Assembly (NCBI GenBank): GCA_041862375.1
Contig: JBGVTE010000141.1
Coordinates: 1 to 64,000 of the forward strand
Reading direction: 5' to 3'
Length of the DNA stretch: 64,000 bases
Source: WVZL01 sp041862375
GTDB lineage: Bacteria > Acidobacteriota > Aminicenantia > Aminicenantales > Aminicenantaceae
The position numbers and the translations under genes were made by a program. Positions 34,397-42,730 of the stretch are shown piece after piece. The notes under the pieces were generated by a model. That model worked only from the letters and a program-made list of their open reading frames with translations, had not been told where the DNA came from and searched no databases. Position 1 is the stretch's first letter. Each line of letters begins with the position of its first letter.

Positions 34397-34777
34397 TCAA
34401 ATATACTTCCCGATTTTTTTTGATAGAAAATCCTTTAATCTTTTAAATTCATTTTCCAAAATGTAGAGTGTTTCTTTTGCCTTTTTGATGTTTGTTTCTC
34501 TTCCAGCCATCTCCATGTGCAGTGAAGCTTCCTGAAGAGATAAAAGGCTTAAACTCGCAGACGATCCCTTTAGACTATGACCAAGTTCTTGAATCTGGTT
34601 AAAGTCTTTTTCCTCTAGTGCTTTATACAGATTTGGTAACTTTTCTTGAAAATCTTCATAGTAAATATCAAGGAGTTCTTTGAGAAAAGACTTATCTCCT
34701 CCTATTCTTTCAAGGGCAGAGGACAAATCAATTGGAGATTTGTCACTAATATCTGCAAGTTTTGATTTTGTGTTCAT
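34397..34777 (-). CDS. Hpt (histidine phosphotransfer) domain protein
   Basis: A 126-residue single-domain phosphorelay protein. The phospho-accepting His67 lies in ELGHSLKGSSASL, the standard Hpt motif, within a four-helix bundle. It directly follows the hybrid kinase gene (16 bases), so it probably takes phosphate from the kinase's receiver domains and hands it to another regulator. Confidence 0.88.
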   Translation of the reverse strand: MNTKSKLADISDKSPIDLSSALERIGGDKSFLKELLDIYYEDFQEKLPNLYKALEEKDFNQIQELGHSLKGSSASLSLLSLQEASLHMEMAGRETNIKKAKETLYILENEFKRLKDFLSKKIGKYI

Positions 34778-34793
34778 TTATTTTTTCTTGTTT

Positions 34794-37700
34794 TTAATTT
34801 CTTTTACGATTCCTTTGCGAATTTTTGACCACCCGTTTGATGACTTTAAAGAGATATTCCGGCTTGAGAGGTTTAGCAATATAGTCATCCATACCGGTTT
34901 CAAGGCAAAGCTCCTTATCTCCTTTCATGGCGTGAGCTGTCATAGCCACAATCGGGGTGTGCTTTTTTGTTTTTCTTTCTTTCTTACGAATCACATCTGT
35001 TGCCTCAAAGCCATCCATTTCTGGCATTTGAACATCCATTAGTATAAGGTCAAAAGGCTGTTTCTCTAAAGAATCAAGAACTTCTCTACCGTTGTTGGCT
35101 ACTACAACCTTGTGTCCCTGTTTCTCTAATATCCGAACCGCTACTTTTTGATTGACGATGTTATCCTCTGCTAAGAGAATATGGAGTCCCAGTGAAGATT
35201 CCCTCATGGAGTGCTTGGTGATAAGAGGGGAAGTTTTTTTTCTTTTGGCCCCTGGTCCTAATGCCAGCTTGATAGCATCAAGGAGCTCTGATTGTGTTAT
35301 TGGCTTTGTTAAATAGGCCGCGATACCTAATTGTCGACACCTAGCAGCATCGCCACGATTCCCTGCTGAAGTTAGCATCATAATTACAGCTTGTGCATAT
35401 GTTGAATCCTGGTTGATTTTTTCTACAAGTGTGAATCCATCCATTCCAGGCATATTAGCGTCTGTAAGAATAAGAGTGAATGGCTTGTCAATCTTCATGG
35501 CCTTCTTCATAGTGGTCAATGCTTCAACTCCATTTTTGGCTAATGTTGGCTTCATACGCCAGCTTGTGAGCATTTCCTTAAGGATTCGACGGTTAGTAGC
35601 ATTATCATCCACTGCCAGCACAGAAATTTCCTCTAAGTTTTTGAGTTCTGTGGGAATAAGTCTTTCTCCTGTCCCTTTCTTAATATCAAACCGGGGAGTA
35701 AAGTGAAATGTGCTCCCTTTTCCGACTTTACTCTCAACCCAAATTCGTCCACCCATGAGTTCTACTAATTGAGATGATATTGAAAGACCAAGCCCTGTTC
35801 CACCATATTGTCTGGTCATTGAACCGTCCACTTGAGAAAAAGCATTAAATATCATCTGTTGTTTTGTTTTTGGAATTCCTATTCCCGTATCAGCAACCTT
35901 GAAATGCAAACACACTTCATTTTCTTTCTTTGATTCTTCCTCTACGGAAACGACTACTTCACCTTTCTCTGTAAACTTGATTGCATTGTTTATCAGGTTT
36001 GTTAGTATCTGTCGGAGGCGGCCGGGGTCGCCTTCAACATTATATGACATATTAGGAGGAATATAGCAAAGGAGTTCCAATCCTTTTTTATGAGCTTGTA
36101 AAGCCATGGAAGAGACCGTGTTACTAATGGCGTCACTCAGATTAAAATTTATTACATCAAGTTCTATCTTTTTAGCTTCAATTTTGGAAAAATCAAGAAT
36201 ATCGTTAATTATTGTCAACAGAGATTTGGCCGACAATTTTATTGCATCGAGGTATTCCTTTTGCTCCGGGAAAGGTTCGCTCTCGAGAGCTAGGTCAGTC
36301 ATCCCGATAATTCCGTTCATTGGAGTACGGATTTCATGGCTCATCTTTGCTAAAAATTCACTTTTTGCCTGGTTTGCCTCTTCCGCTTCTTTTTTAGCCT
36401 CTGCTATTTCTCTTTCCACTTTTTTTCGCTCGGTAATATCGCGGTAAATTGCATAGTAAGCGATATGCTCATTGCTTACTTTAATTGGTGATCCAATAAC
36501 TGATACGTCAATTAGTGATCCATCTTTACGACGTCGTACATCTTCGAATTTTATGCTTTTACCTTCGCTCAAGTTTTTTGTGTAGGATTGAGCTTGTTCT
36601 ACAAGATCCTTGGGTGCAATCAGGTCATCTATGCACTCGCCGATTGCTTCATCAGGAGTATATCCAAATAATTTCGTGAATTCAGGATTTATGCGGATTA
36701 CTCCGTGATTAATATCCGCCATTGCAATCGCTTCTTGAGCACTATTGAATAACTGATCAAGATAGGCTTTCTCAATTCTTAATTCCTCTTCGGCCTTTTT
36801 TCGTTCAGTAATGTTCCGGTAAATTCCATACACAGCTACAAGTTCACCGTTGACTATAATTGGCGATGCAAGAAGAGAGACATTTATTGGTGTTCCATCC
36901 TTTTTGCGGCGTAAGGTCTCAAAAGATACTTTCCTGCCCTTTCTTACCTTCTTAGTAATTGAGTAAGCATCGGCGTAGATGTTTTCAGAGGCAACTAACT
37001 TGTCTACTGGCTTTCCGATCACTTCATTCATCTTGTACCCAAATAATCTGAGGAATTCAGAATTTACACGAATCACATGTCCGTTAGTATCTGCCATTAC
37101 AATCGCTTCAGGAGCACTCTCGAATAATTGATCAAGATAAGCTCTTTCTTTTTGCATTGTTTCTTCAGCATGCTTTACTTCGATGATTTCTCCTAATCGT
37201 TCAGAAATAGCATTTATCAGATTTCTCTCTTCATTAAGGAAAGGTCCTTCATCGTTTGCTGGTTTTTTTTCTAGGTAAAAAACTTCTAAAGTACCGATTT
37301 TTTTGCTGTCTGCAAGGATGTTACCCGTCTGCTTCCAAAGAGTTTGTTTGAAATTCTTTGTTTTGAATTCTTGATTTTCTACAGTGATTCTTGCACAGGT
37401 AATTTCTGGGTACTGCCAAGAGGGAGGGATGAGATTGACTACTCCTTGAAGAATCCCATTCAAGGAAATACCTGGCTTAGTGACGACCTTAGAAATACCG
37501 TATAAACAATTCAATTCCTTGACTCTTTTATTAAGATCATGCGACTGCTGCTGCAGCATCTCATTGGCTGCTTCAAGCTCTTCGTTAGAAGCTCTCAGTT
37601 CTTCTGTTGTTGCCTCCAATTCTTCGTTCATTGCTCTCAGCTCTTCTTCTGAAGCTAATAATTTCTTGTTTAAAGCTTGAGTTTCTCTATGCTTTGTAAG

Positions 37701-37820
37701 GAGGTCTCTGCGGGCTGCTTCGAGATGCGATGCGAGCTTTCTTAAGGATTGAAGATCTTGGCCTAAGTTTTTAAACAATTCCTCAAAGGTTTCTGTTGAT
37801 TTTGCTTTCTTTTGAACCAT
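34794..37820 (-). CDS. Hybrid sensor histidine kinase (coiled coil, GAF-like, PAS, PAS, HisKA, HATPase, REC, REC)
   Basis: A 1008-residue cytoplasmic sensor kinase with no membrane helix. Order of parts: heptad-rich coiled coil at about 15-100 (EELRAMNEELEATTEEL), a GAF-like region to about 220, two PAS domains (225-345 and 350-470; each with a YRNITERKK/YRDITERKK end), HisKA with the phosphorylated His in KMSHEIRTPMNG near residue 500, the ATPase domain with DTGIGIP and GGTGLGLSIS, and two receivers with Asp in LILTDANMPGMDG and LILMDVQMPEMDG. The two PAS domains are clearly duplicated. The start has AGAGGT as ribosome site. It lies between cheR and the Hpt gene. Confidence 0.94.
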   Translation of the reverse strand: MVQKKAKSTETFEELFKNLGQDLQSLRKLASHLEAARRDLLTKHRETQALNKKLLASEEELRAMNEELEATTEELRASNEELEAANEMLQQQSHDLNKRVKELNCLYGISKVVTKPGISLNGILQGVVNLIPPSWQYPEITCARITVENQEFKTKNFKQTLWKQTGNILADSKKIGTLEVFYLEKKPANDEGPFLNEERNLINAISERLGEIIEVKHAEETMQKERAYLDQLFESAPEAIVMADTNGHVIRVNSEFLRLFGYKMNEVIGKPVDKLVASENIYADAYSITKKVRKGRKVSFETLRRKKDGTPINVSLLASPIIVNGELVAVYGIYRNITERKKAEEELRIEKAYLDQLFNSAQEAIAMADINHGVIRINPEFTKLFGYTPDEAIGECIDDLIAPKDLVEQAQSYTKNLSEGKSIKFEDVRRRKDGSLIDVSVIGSPIKVSNEHIAYYAIYRDITERKKVEREIAEAKKEAEEANQAKSEFLAKMSHEIRTPMNGIIGMTDLALESEPFPEQKEYLDAIKLSAKSLLTIINDILDFSKIEAKKIELDVINFNLSDAISNTVSSMALQAHKKGLELLCYIPPNMSYNVEGDPGRLRQILTNLINNAIKFTEKGEVVVSVEEESKKENEVCLHFKVADTGIGIPKTKQQMIFNAFSQVDGSMTRQYGGTGLGLSISSQLVELMGGRIWVESKVGKGSTFHFTPRFDIKKGTGERLIPTELKNLEEISVLAVDDNATNRRILKEMLTSWRMKPTLAKNGVEALTTMKKAMKIDKPFTLILTDANMPGMDGFTLVEKINQDSTYAQAVIMMLTSAGNRGDAARCRQLGIAAYLTKPITQSELLDAIKLALGPGAKRKKTSPLITKHSMRESSLGLHILLAEDNIVNQKVAVRILEKQGHKVVVANNGREVLDSLEKQPFDLILMDVQMPEMDGFEATDVIRKKERKTKKHTPIVAMTAHAMKGDKELCLETGMDDYIAKPLKPEYLFKVIKRVVKNSQRNRKRN

Positions 37821-37852
37821 TTTTACCTCTTATAATTGTATTTAGACTGAAA

Positions 37853-38671
37853 TTATATTATTTTCTGGTATATATGGTTTTTCGGGGAAATATAACTGAA
37901 AAAATTTTCAATTTTTGGGGCTTCTGCTGTTCCCAAGACTAAAATACCTTCATTTTTTAGAGAAGAGTAGATTTTCTTGAACATTTTTTCTTGAAACTGG
38001 GGCTCAAGGAAAATAAATAAATTTCGACATAGAATCAAATCAAATTTACCCAGAGATTTTCCTTTAATAAAGTCATGATGTTTGAACCTAACCAATTTCC
38101 TAATGTTATCGTTGATTCTGAATTCATCAGTCTTCATTTTTTTGAAATATTTATTCAGGTATTTGCGCGGAATATTTTTTACCTCTGATTTCTTATATTG
38201 AGCCCTTATGGCTTGATTAAGAACTTCCCTGTTAATGTCAGTTGCGTGGATCATAATCTTTACATCTCTGTATTTATTTTTTATTATTTCTTTCAGAATA
38301 ATAGCAATTGAGTAGGATTCCTGACCTTTGGAACAGCCAATCGACCAAATCCTCATTCTCTTTCTTTTTTGTTTTTTGATTTTTTTTAATATTCCTGGTA
38401 AGACGTTCTCTTTGAGTGATAAAAAAATTCTTTTGTCGCGGAAAAAATCACTTACATTGACAGTAAAAACTTTTAAAAATCTATGACTTTCTGATGAGTC
38501 TTGTTTTAATAATGACAGATATTCTCTATAGCTTTTTGTGTTTGTGGCATGAAGTCTGAGTTGAAGGCGTCTTTTTAAAGTTGATAATCGGTAGTGTTTA
38601 GCACTGAAACCTGTCACGTCATATATTTTTTGCACTATATTGTTTAAATCATTTGCATTTTCCAGATACAA
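37853..38671 (-). CDS. cheR: CheR-type protein-glutamate methyltransferase, TTG start
   Basis: A 272-residue SAM-dependent methyltransferase of the chemotaxis type. The helical N-terminal domain (YRLSTLKRRLQLRL) is followed by FTVNVSDFFRD, the SAM motif IWSIGCSKGQESYS, and the late FDLILCRNLFIFL and KNEGILVLGTAE motifs. The only start that keeps the N-terminal domain is TTG 38671, which has AAAGGA about 7 bases upstream. No cheB, cheA, cheW or chemoreceptor is nearby, so it may modify something other than a classical chemoreceptor, or act in the signalling unit around it. Confidence 0.9.
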   Translation of the reverse strand: MYLENANDLNNIVQKIYDVTGFSAKHYRLSTLKRRLQLRLHATNTKSYREYLSLLKQDSSESHRFLKVFTVNVSDFFRDKRIFLSLKENVLPGILKKIKKQKRKRMRIWSIGCSKGQESYSIAIILKEIIKNKYRDVKIMIHATDINREVLNQAIRAQYKKSEVKNIPRKYLNKYFKKMKTDEFRINDNIRKLVRFKHHDFIKGKSLGKFDLILCRNLFIFLEPQFQEKMFKKIYSSLKNEGILVLGTAEAPKIENFFSYISPKNHIYQKII

Positions 38672-38682
38672 TTGTAATTCCT

Positions 38683-39612
38683 TTATTTATTTTTGGTTGG
38701 CTTCTTATTGAGAGACTCGAGAATATATGCACAATTGCGGCCCTGCTTTTTAGCTAAGTAAAGAGCTCTGTCACTGTTTTGAATGAGGTTATTCCAGGAT
38801 GATTTGGGTAAGCTTCCTGATGATGCACCACCAATGCTTATTGTTACTTTAAGAGGTCCAGATTGAGTATTTATTTTTTCTTTACAGATGGACAGGCGAA
38901 GGCGCTCTGCGATGTTTACCACATTTTCAAAACTGCAGTCAGGGAGTATCACGAGCATTTCATCCCCACCATAGCGTCCAACTTTATCATAACGGCGAAT
39001 TGACTTTTTTATACAAGAAGCAACTTCACAGAGCACTGTATCTCCGGTAAAATGACCATACGAATCGTTGATGTTTTTAAAATTATCAACATCAACCATT
39101 ATTGCGCCAACGGGAGTCTTTTCTCTTGAACTTCGTTCTAACTCTTCTTCGAAAAACTCGAATATCTTGCTTCGATTCCACAGATTTGTAAGACTGTCAT
39201 AGAGCGATAGCTGGAGCCGGCTTTCCTCTAGTTCAATAATTCGTCTTCCATTCTGAAGTCGAATTTTAAGTTCAACATAATTAGGGGGCTTGATCAAATA
39301 GTCATCAGCTCCTGCTGTAAGTCCTTCAATGATGTCCTCTTGCTGATCTTTTCCTGTCAGTAAAATAATATAAGTATATTTTGAATATTTTTCCCTGCTC
39401 TTTTGACGAATTCGTCGGCAAAGTTCGAGCCCGTCAATTCCTGGCATTATCCAGTCCAATATAGCAAGGCGAATGTCATCTTTTTTTATGGCATCCCACG
39501 CTTCCTCTCCATTTTTGGTAGGAATAACTCTGTACCCCCATTCTTTGATGGTCTTCTCGAGCATTCTACGAGATACATGATCATCTTCGGCAATGAGAAC
39601 ATTTATAGACAT
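38683..39612 (-). CDS. Response regulator with GGDEF domain (diguanylate cyclase)
   Basis: A two-domain regulator that would make c-di-GMP when phosphorylated. The N-terminal receiver has the acidic pair in AEDD, the phospho-acceptor Asp in LAILDWIMPGIDG and the Lys in DYLIKPP. The GGDEF domain has DVDNFKNINDSYGH and the active site RYGGDEM, with RRYD five residues upstream matching the RxxD inhibitory site. The frame extends to ATG 39648, but ATG 39612 has AAAGAG before it and begins directly at MSINVLIAEDD, giving 309 residues. It is the first gene of the unit that continues with cheR, the hybrid kinase and Hpt. Confidence 0.9.
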   Translation of the reverse strand: MSINVLIAEDDHVSRRMLEKTIKEWGYRVIPTKNGEEAWDAIKKDDIRLAILDWIMPGIDGLELCRRIRQKSREKYSKYTYIILLTGKDQQEDIIEGLTAGADDYLIKPPNYVELKIRLQNGRRIIELEESRLQLSLYDSLTNLWNRSKIFEFFEEELERSSREKTPVGAIMVDVDNFKNINDSYGHFTGDTVLCEVASCIKKSIRRYDKVGRYGGDEMLVILPDCSFENVVNIAERLRLSICKEKINTQSGPLKVTISIGGASSGSLPKSSWNNLIQNSDRALYLAKKQGRNCAYILESLNKKPTKNK

Positions 39613-39921
39613 TGTACTCTTTAAGGTGTTACCTTTCTTGATATTCATATAAGAGAGCCATAGAGCACTTAATTATTTTAAATCTCACGTCTTACTCCTA
39701 GGTTTATACAGTAATATTATACAGGCAAAGTGGTAGGTCAATAATCTAGCAAGATGAAAAAGGGGGTGATATTTACTCCATTTTTATCCCCTCTAAAGAG
39801 GGTAGGCTGGAATAAAGTGGTTAACCACACTTGTAAGAGATATTTGTGAATAGCTTTATTTCATCACGGTTTTATCAATGCTTTCCATTTAAATTTTGAT
39901 TTAGCTTTCAAATAGACTATA
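39613..39921. other. Divergent intergenic region with GC-rich palindromes
   Basis: About 309 bases between the GGDEF regulator and the AI-2E transporter. It contains GGGGGTGAT..ATCCCC, CCCTCTAAAGAGGG (39789-39802) and the perfect palindrome GTGGTTAACCAC (39817-39828), all within 70 bases. No gene is seen. Confidence 0.55.
39789..39828. repeat. Two adjacent palindromes
   Basis: CCCTCT-AA-AGAGGG (39789-39802) and the exact 12-bp palindrome GTGGTTAACCAC (39817-39828). They could be operators for either divergent gene, or remnants of a REP-like element, since GGGGGTGATATTTACTCC just upstream resembles part of the repeats near 58030. Confidence 0.45.
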
Positions 39922-40965
39922 ATGAAGATGCCACGATATATGATGGAAGGAAGCAAGGTAACAACAGCCTCTCTTGTAATTATTGTAGTTTTCATTGGAG
40001 GGTTAGTTGTAAAACTTGCAAAACCTGTGCTTTTTCCATTCTTTCTAGCCATATTTCTCTCATTTATCCTGTATCCCATCTTAGATTTTCTAACTCGTTT
40101 GAGGATTCCTAAAGTAATTTCTATTATTTTTGTTCTCTTAATTACCTTTTTTGTCATTTATCTTTTAGGAGTTTTATTCTATTCCAGCGGCAAGACTTTT
40201 GCCTCTGAGTTTCCAAAATATGGCCAAAAGATTAGTTCAATATTAGAGTCGTTCCAGGCAAAATTTAAGCTTGCTCCATCCAAATGGGATCCCCTTGAAT
40301 GGGTGGGACAACTAAATATAAATAAAATAGGTTCCATTCTTTTAGCTTCTATTGGGCCCTTTTTCTCTTTTATTTCTAATCTTTTTTTGATACTTGTATT
40401 TCTCGTCTTTATTCTGGCCGGAAGAGGAAAAACCAAGACAAAAATTCAAAAATCTTTTAGTGGACGAAGAGCTTTGAAGATAAATGAAGTAATTAAGAAA
40501 ATAGATGCTCAAATCCAGAGATACTTGGCCATAAAAACAGTAGTCAGTCTTATCACTGGAATGTTGGCAACTCTTGTACTGGTAATATTTGGAGTGGATT
40601 TTGCAATAGTCTTCGGTTTTTTTACATTTCTTTTGAATTATATTCCCACTATCGGGTCTATTATTGCTACAGCTTTGCCTGTGATTATTGCAGTTTTTCA
40701 GTTTGAAACCATATGGCCAGCATTTTGGATTCTTATTATTCTGGGGACAATTCAGATGACTATAGGGAATTTTATAGAACCAAGGTTGATGGGTCACGGT
40801 TTAGGACTGAGCCCCCTGGTAGTTCTTTTCTCACTCTTTTTTTGGGGATGGCTATGGGGGATACCAGGTATGATCTTGGCTGTCCCGATTGCAGCAATAA
40901 TTAAAATTGTCTGCAGTAACATTCCTTCTCTTGAGTTTGTAGGCGAGCTTATGAGTAAAGGATGA
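39922..40965 (+). CDS. AI-2E family transporter
   Basis: A 347-residue inner-membrane protein with about eight hydrophobic helices: a pair near 17-55, one near 62-85, a central group from about 150 to 175, and several from 205 to the end. The C-terminal region has NYIPTIGSIIATALP and NFIEPRLMGHGLGLSPLVVLFSLFFWGWLWGIPGM, the family's best conserved part. Members export small molecules or act as Na+/H+ antiporters; substrate is unknown here. A perfect TATAAT (39918-39923) overlaps the first ATG, so translation may really begin at one of the ATGs at 39928-39943. Confidence 0.88.
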   Translation: MKMPRYMMEGSKVTTASLVIIVVFIGGLVVKLAKPVLFPFFLAIFLSFILYPILDFLTRLRIPKVISIIFVLLITFFVIYLLGVLFYSSGKTFASEFPKYGQKISSILESFQAKFKLAPSKWDPLEWVGQLNINKIGSILLASIGPFFSFISNLFLILVFLVFILAGRGKTKTKIQKSFSGRRALKINEVIKKIDAQIQRYLAIKTVVSLITGMLATLVLVIFGVDFAIVFGFFTFLLNYIPTIGSIIATALPVIIAVFQFETIWPAFWILIILGTIQMTIGNFIEPRLMGHGLGLSPLVVLFSLFFWGWLWGIPGMILAVPIAAIIKIVCSNIPSLEFVGELMSKG

Positions 40966-40981
40966 TGGAGAGGACATAAAC

Positions 40982-41629
40982 TCAAGTTGTAGTGATGAGT
41001 TTATTTTGGATGGATAATTCCTTTATTTTTTCGAAGCGACTGATAAGATGCTGGATATAGTTTCTCGCTCTAAAGTTACCTCGTGCCAAAAATTTCACAG
41101 AAAGAATAATTCGTTCTAAGCATTTAATCTTTTCTTCTTTACTGTAAAAATGCTGTTCTCCAGGGATGATTATCTTTTTTTCATACCGGCATTTTTCTAT
41201 ATTATGGTAAACAGCATCACCTGCCTTATTTTGCGGCGTGTTTTCTTTGCCTGGAATAAAAATGAGACGCTCTTCTCTGTTAATTTTTTCTTTAGCATAT
41301 TCTAAGGCCAAGATGGCATCTCCATCGGTGAAAGATTCTTTTATTTCACTGTATTCCTTCAAGGGTGCTTCTATGTGAAGGGCGAGCCAGGCCAATCTTT
41401 CGTCTTGGAATATGTCCTTTTCTTCGATGAAATTTCTTGGTGATTTTACTTTTTTCTCCAGGATTTTCTTTTCTTGGTAAGGCATGTGTTTCGCCAGGTA
41501 TGAGCAGTTTGCAGGGCAGTGAATCTCTTTTTGCCTGAGCGTTCCACAGCAGAGACTACATAAATAGCTTCCAAGGGCAGGGCAATAGCGCTTGGCTTTT
41601 CTTTTATTACATTTTGAGCACTTTGCCAT
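40982..41629 (-). CDS. Conserved-looking hypothetical protein with a Cys-rich N-terminus
   Basis: I do not recognise the family with confidence. The 215-residue protein opens with a zinc-ribbon-like segment: CSKCNKRKAKRYC, then LCSLCCGTLRQKEIHCPANC (residues 4-42), ten cysteines spaced for one or two zinc sites. The rest is helical and charged, with no membrane segment. It lies 12 bases downstream of the Mth938-type gene and in the same direction as rnc, so it probably shares that transcript. A nucleic-acid or protein-binding role is only an inference from the zinc motif. Confidence 0.6.
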   Translation of the reverse strand: MAKCSKCNKRKAKRYCPALGSYLCSLCCGTLRQKEIHCPANCSYLAKHMPYQEKKILEKKVKSPRNFIEEKDIFQDERLAWLALHIEAPLKEYSEIKESFTDGDAILALEYAKEKINREERLIFIPGKENTPQNKAGDAVYHNIEKCRYEKKIIIPGEQHFYSKEEKIKCLERIILSVKFLARGNFRARNYIQHLISRFEKIKELSIQNKLITTT

Positions 41630-41641
41630 TATTAAATTCTT

Positions 41642-41980
41642 TTAACAGGTTAAGTGGAAAGCTCCGATTATTTTTTTTGTAGAAGTGAGCTCATTGAATT
41701 TTTGAACAGCTGTTTTTGTTTTTTCGATGATGAGGATTATCCCTTTCTCACGAGCGTACTTTTTTACTTCTTCTTCTACTGTCATCAGGCCTACGGCTCC
41801 TGTTCCAATTACGATAATTTCAGGCTCTTCTTTGATCACTTCCTTTAAGTCTTTTAGAGAAAGTCTGTGACCTGATATTCTCCACCAAGAGCTATGGATT
41901 CTGTCGGGGAAAATGATAAGGTCAGAAGTATATTTTTGTCGCCCTATTACCATTTGTCCAAAGCTGTAAGATTCAATCAT
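41642..41980 (-). CDS. Mth938-like domain protein
   Basis: A 112-residue protein of the Mth938/NDUFAF3-like fold: IESYSFGQMVIGRQKYTSDLI at the start, GHRLSLKDLKEVI in the middle and EIIVIGTGAVGLM near residue 55. The family's bacterial role is unknown; the eukaryotic relative helps assemble complex I. Its ATG shares a base with the rnc stop, so it is translated with rnc. Confidence 0.78.
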   Translation of the reverse strand: MIESYSFGQMVIGRQKYTSDLIIFPDRIHSSWWRISGHRLSLKDLKEVIKEEPEIIVIGTGAVGLMTVEEEVKKYAREKGIILIIEKTKTAVQKFNELTSTKKIIGAFHLTC

Positions 41981-42726
41981 TATCGTTTTTTCTTGAAGAG
42001 AAATGTTTCTGAGGATAAGATTTTAATTTTTTTCCCTAGAAGGTTTTTTAGTGCTTTTTGGGCAGCTATTTGCTCAGCATTTTTCTTTGAACGTCCATTT
42101 GCCTTGGCTAGAGGTTTGTTATCAGCCAGCACTTCTACTATGAATCTCTTTTCGTGGTCTGGGCCTTTCTCAACAATAGTCTTATACACAGGGGCTGGCA
42201 GACTTTCTTTCTGAAAATATTCTTGGAGAGCTGACTTGTAGTTATTGACAAGGAACTTATCAACCTTGATTCTCTTAAACAGAGACTCTAAAAAGCGCAA
42301 CAAAAATTTCTTCGCTTCTTCCATGCCACCGTCTAAATAAACAGATGCGACTACAGCTTCGAAAGCTCCGGCTAAAATAGTTCTTTTTTTCCTTCCACCA
42401 CTTTTTTCTTCGCCTTTTCCAAGCAGGATATTTTTATCAAGCCTTATTTTTTTTGCAAATTGAGAAAGGACTGAAGAGCTTGCTGCAGTGGATTTTAGCT
42501 TGGAAAGTTCGCCTTCGGAGAGATCAGGATATGTGGAACATAGATAATCAGCAATTACCAAGCCGAGTACAGAATCTCCCAGAAATTCTAAAACTTCGTT
42601 ATCGGTTGCATCTTTCTGTTGGCTTTCATGTGCGTATGAGCTGTGAGTAATGGCTTTTAACAAGAGATCTTTCTTTTTGAAATTATATCCGATTTTTTTT
42701 TCAATTTGTGAGATATTTTTCTGCAT
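41980..42726 (-). CDS. rnc: Ribonuclease III
   Basis: The double-strand-specific endoribonuclease that processes rRNA precursors and other structured RNA. The 248-residue protein has the signature NEVLEFLGDSVLGLV near residue 42, the second acidic site in AGAFEAVVASVYLDGG, and a C-terminal double-stranded RNA-binding domain from about 160 (DYKSALQEYFQ-like as NYKSALQEYFQ, then GRSKKNAEQIAAQKAL). It lies 4 bases after pyrC in the same direction. Confidence 0.95.
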   Translation of the reverse strand: MQKNISQIEKKIGYNFKKKDLLLKAITHSSYAHESQQKDATDNEVLEFLGDSVLGLVIADYLCSTYPDLSEGELSKLKSTAASSSVLSQFAKKIRLDKNILLGKGEEKSGGRKKRTILAGAFEAVVASVYLDGGMEEAKKFLLRFLESLFKRIKVDKFLVNNYKSALQEYFQKESLPAPVYKTIVEKGPDHEKRFIVEVLADNKPLAKANGRSKKNAEQIAAQKALKNLLGKKIKILSSETFLFKKKR

Positions 42727-42730
42727 TAAG

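Noticed and set aside
40342..40797. 151-residue minus-strand open frame
   Set aside because: Lies wholly within the AI-2E transporter gene; low-complexity composition of a shadow frame.
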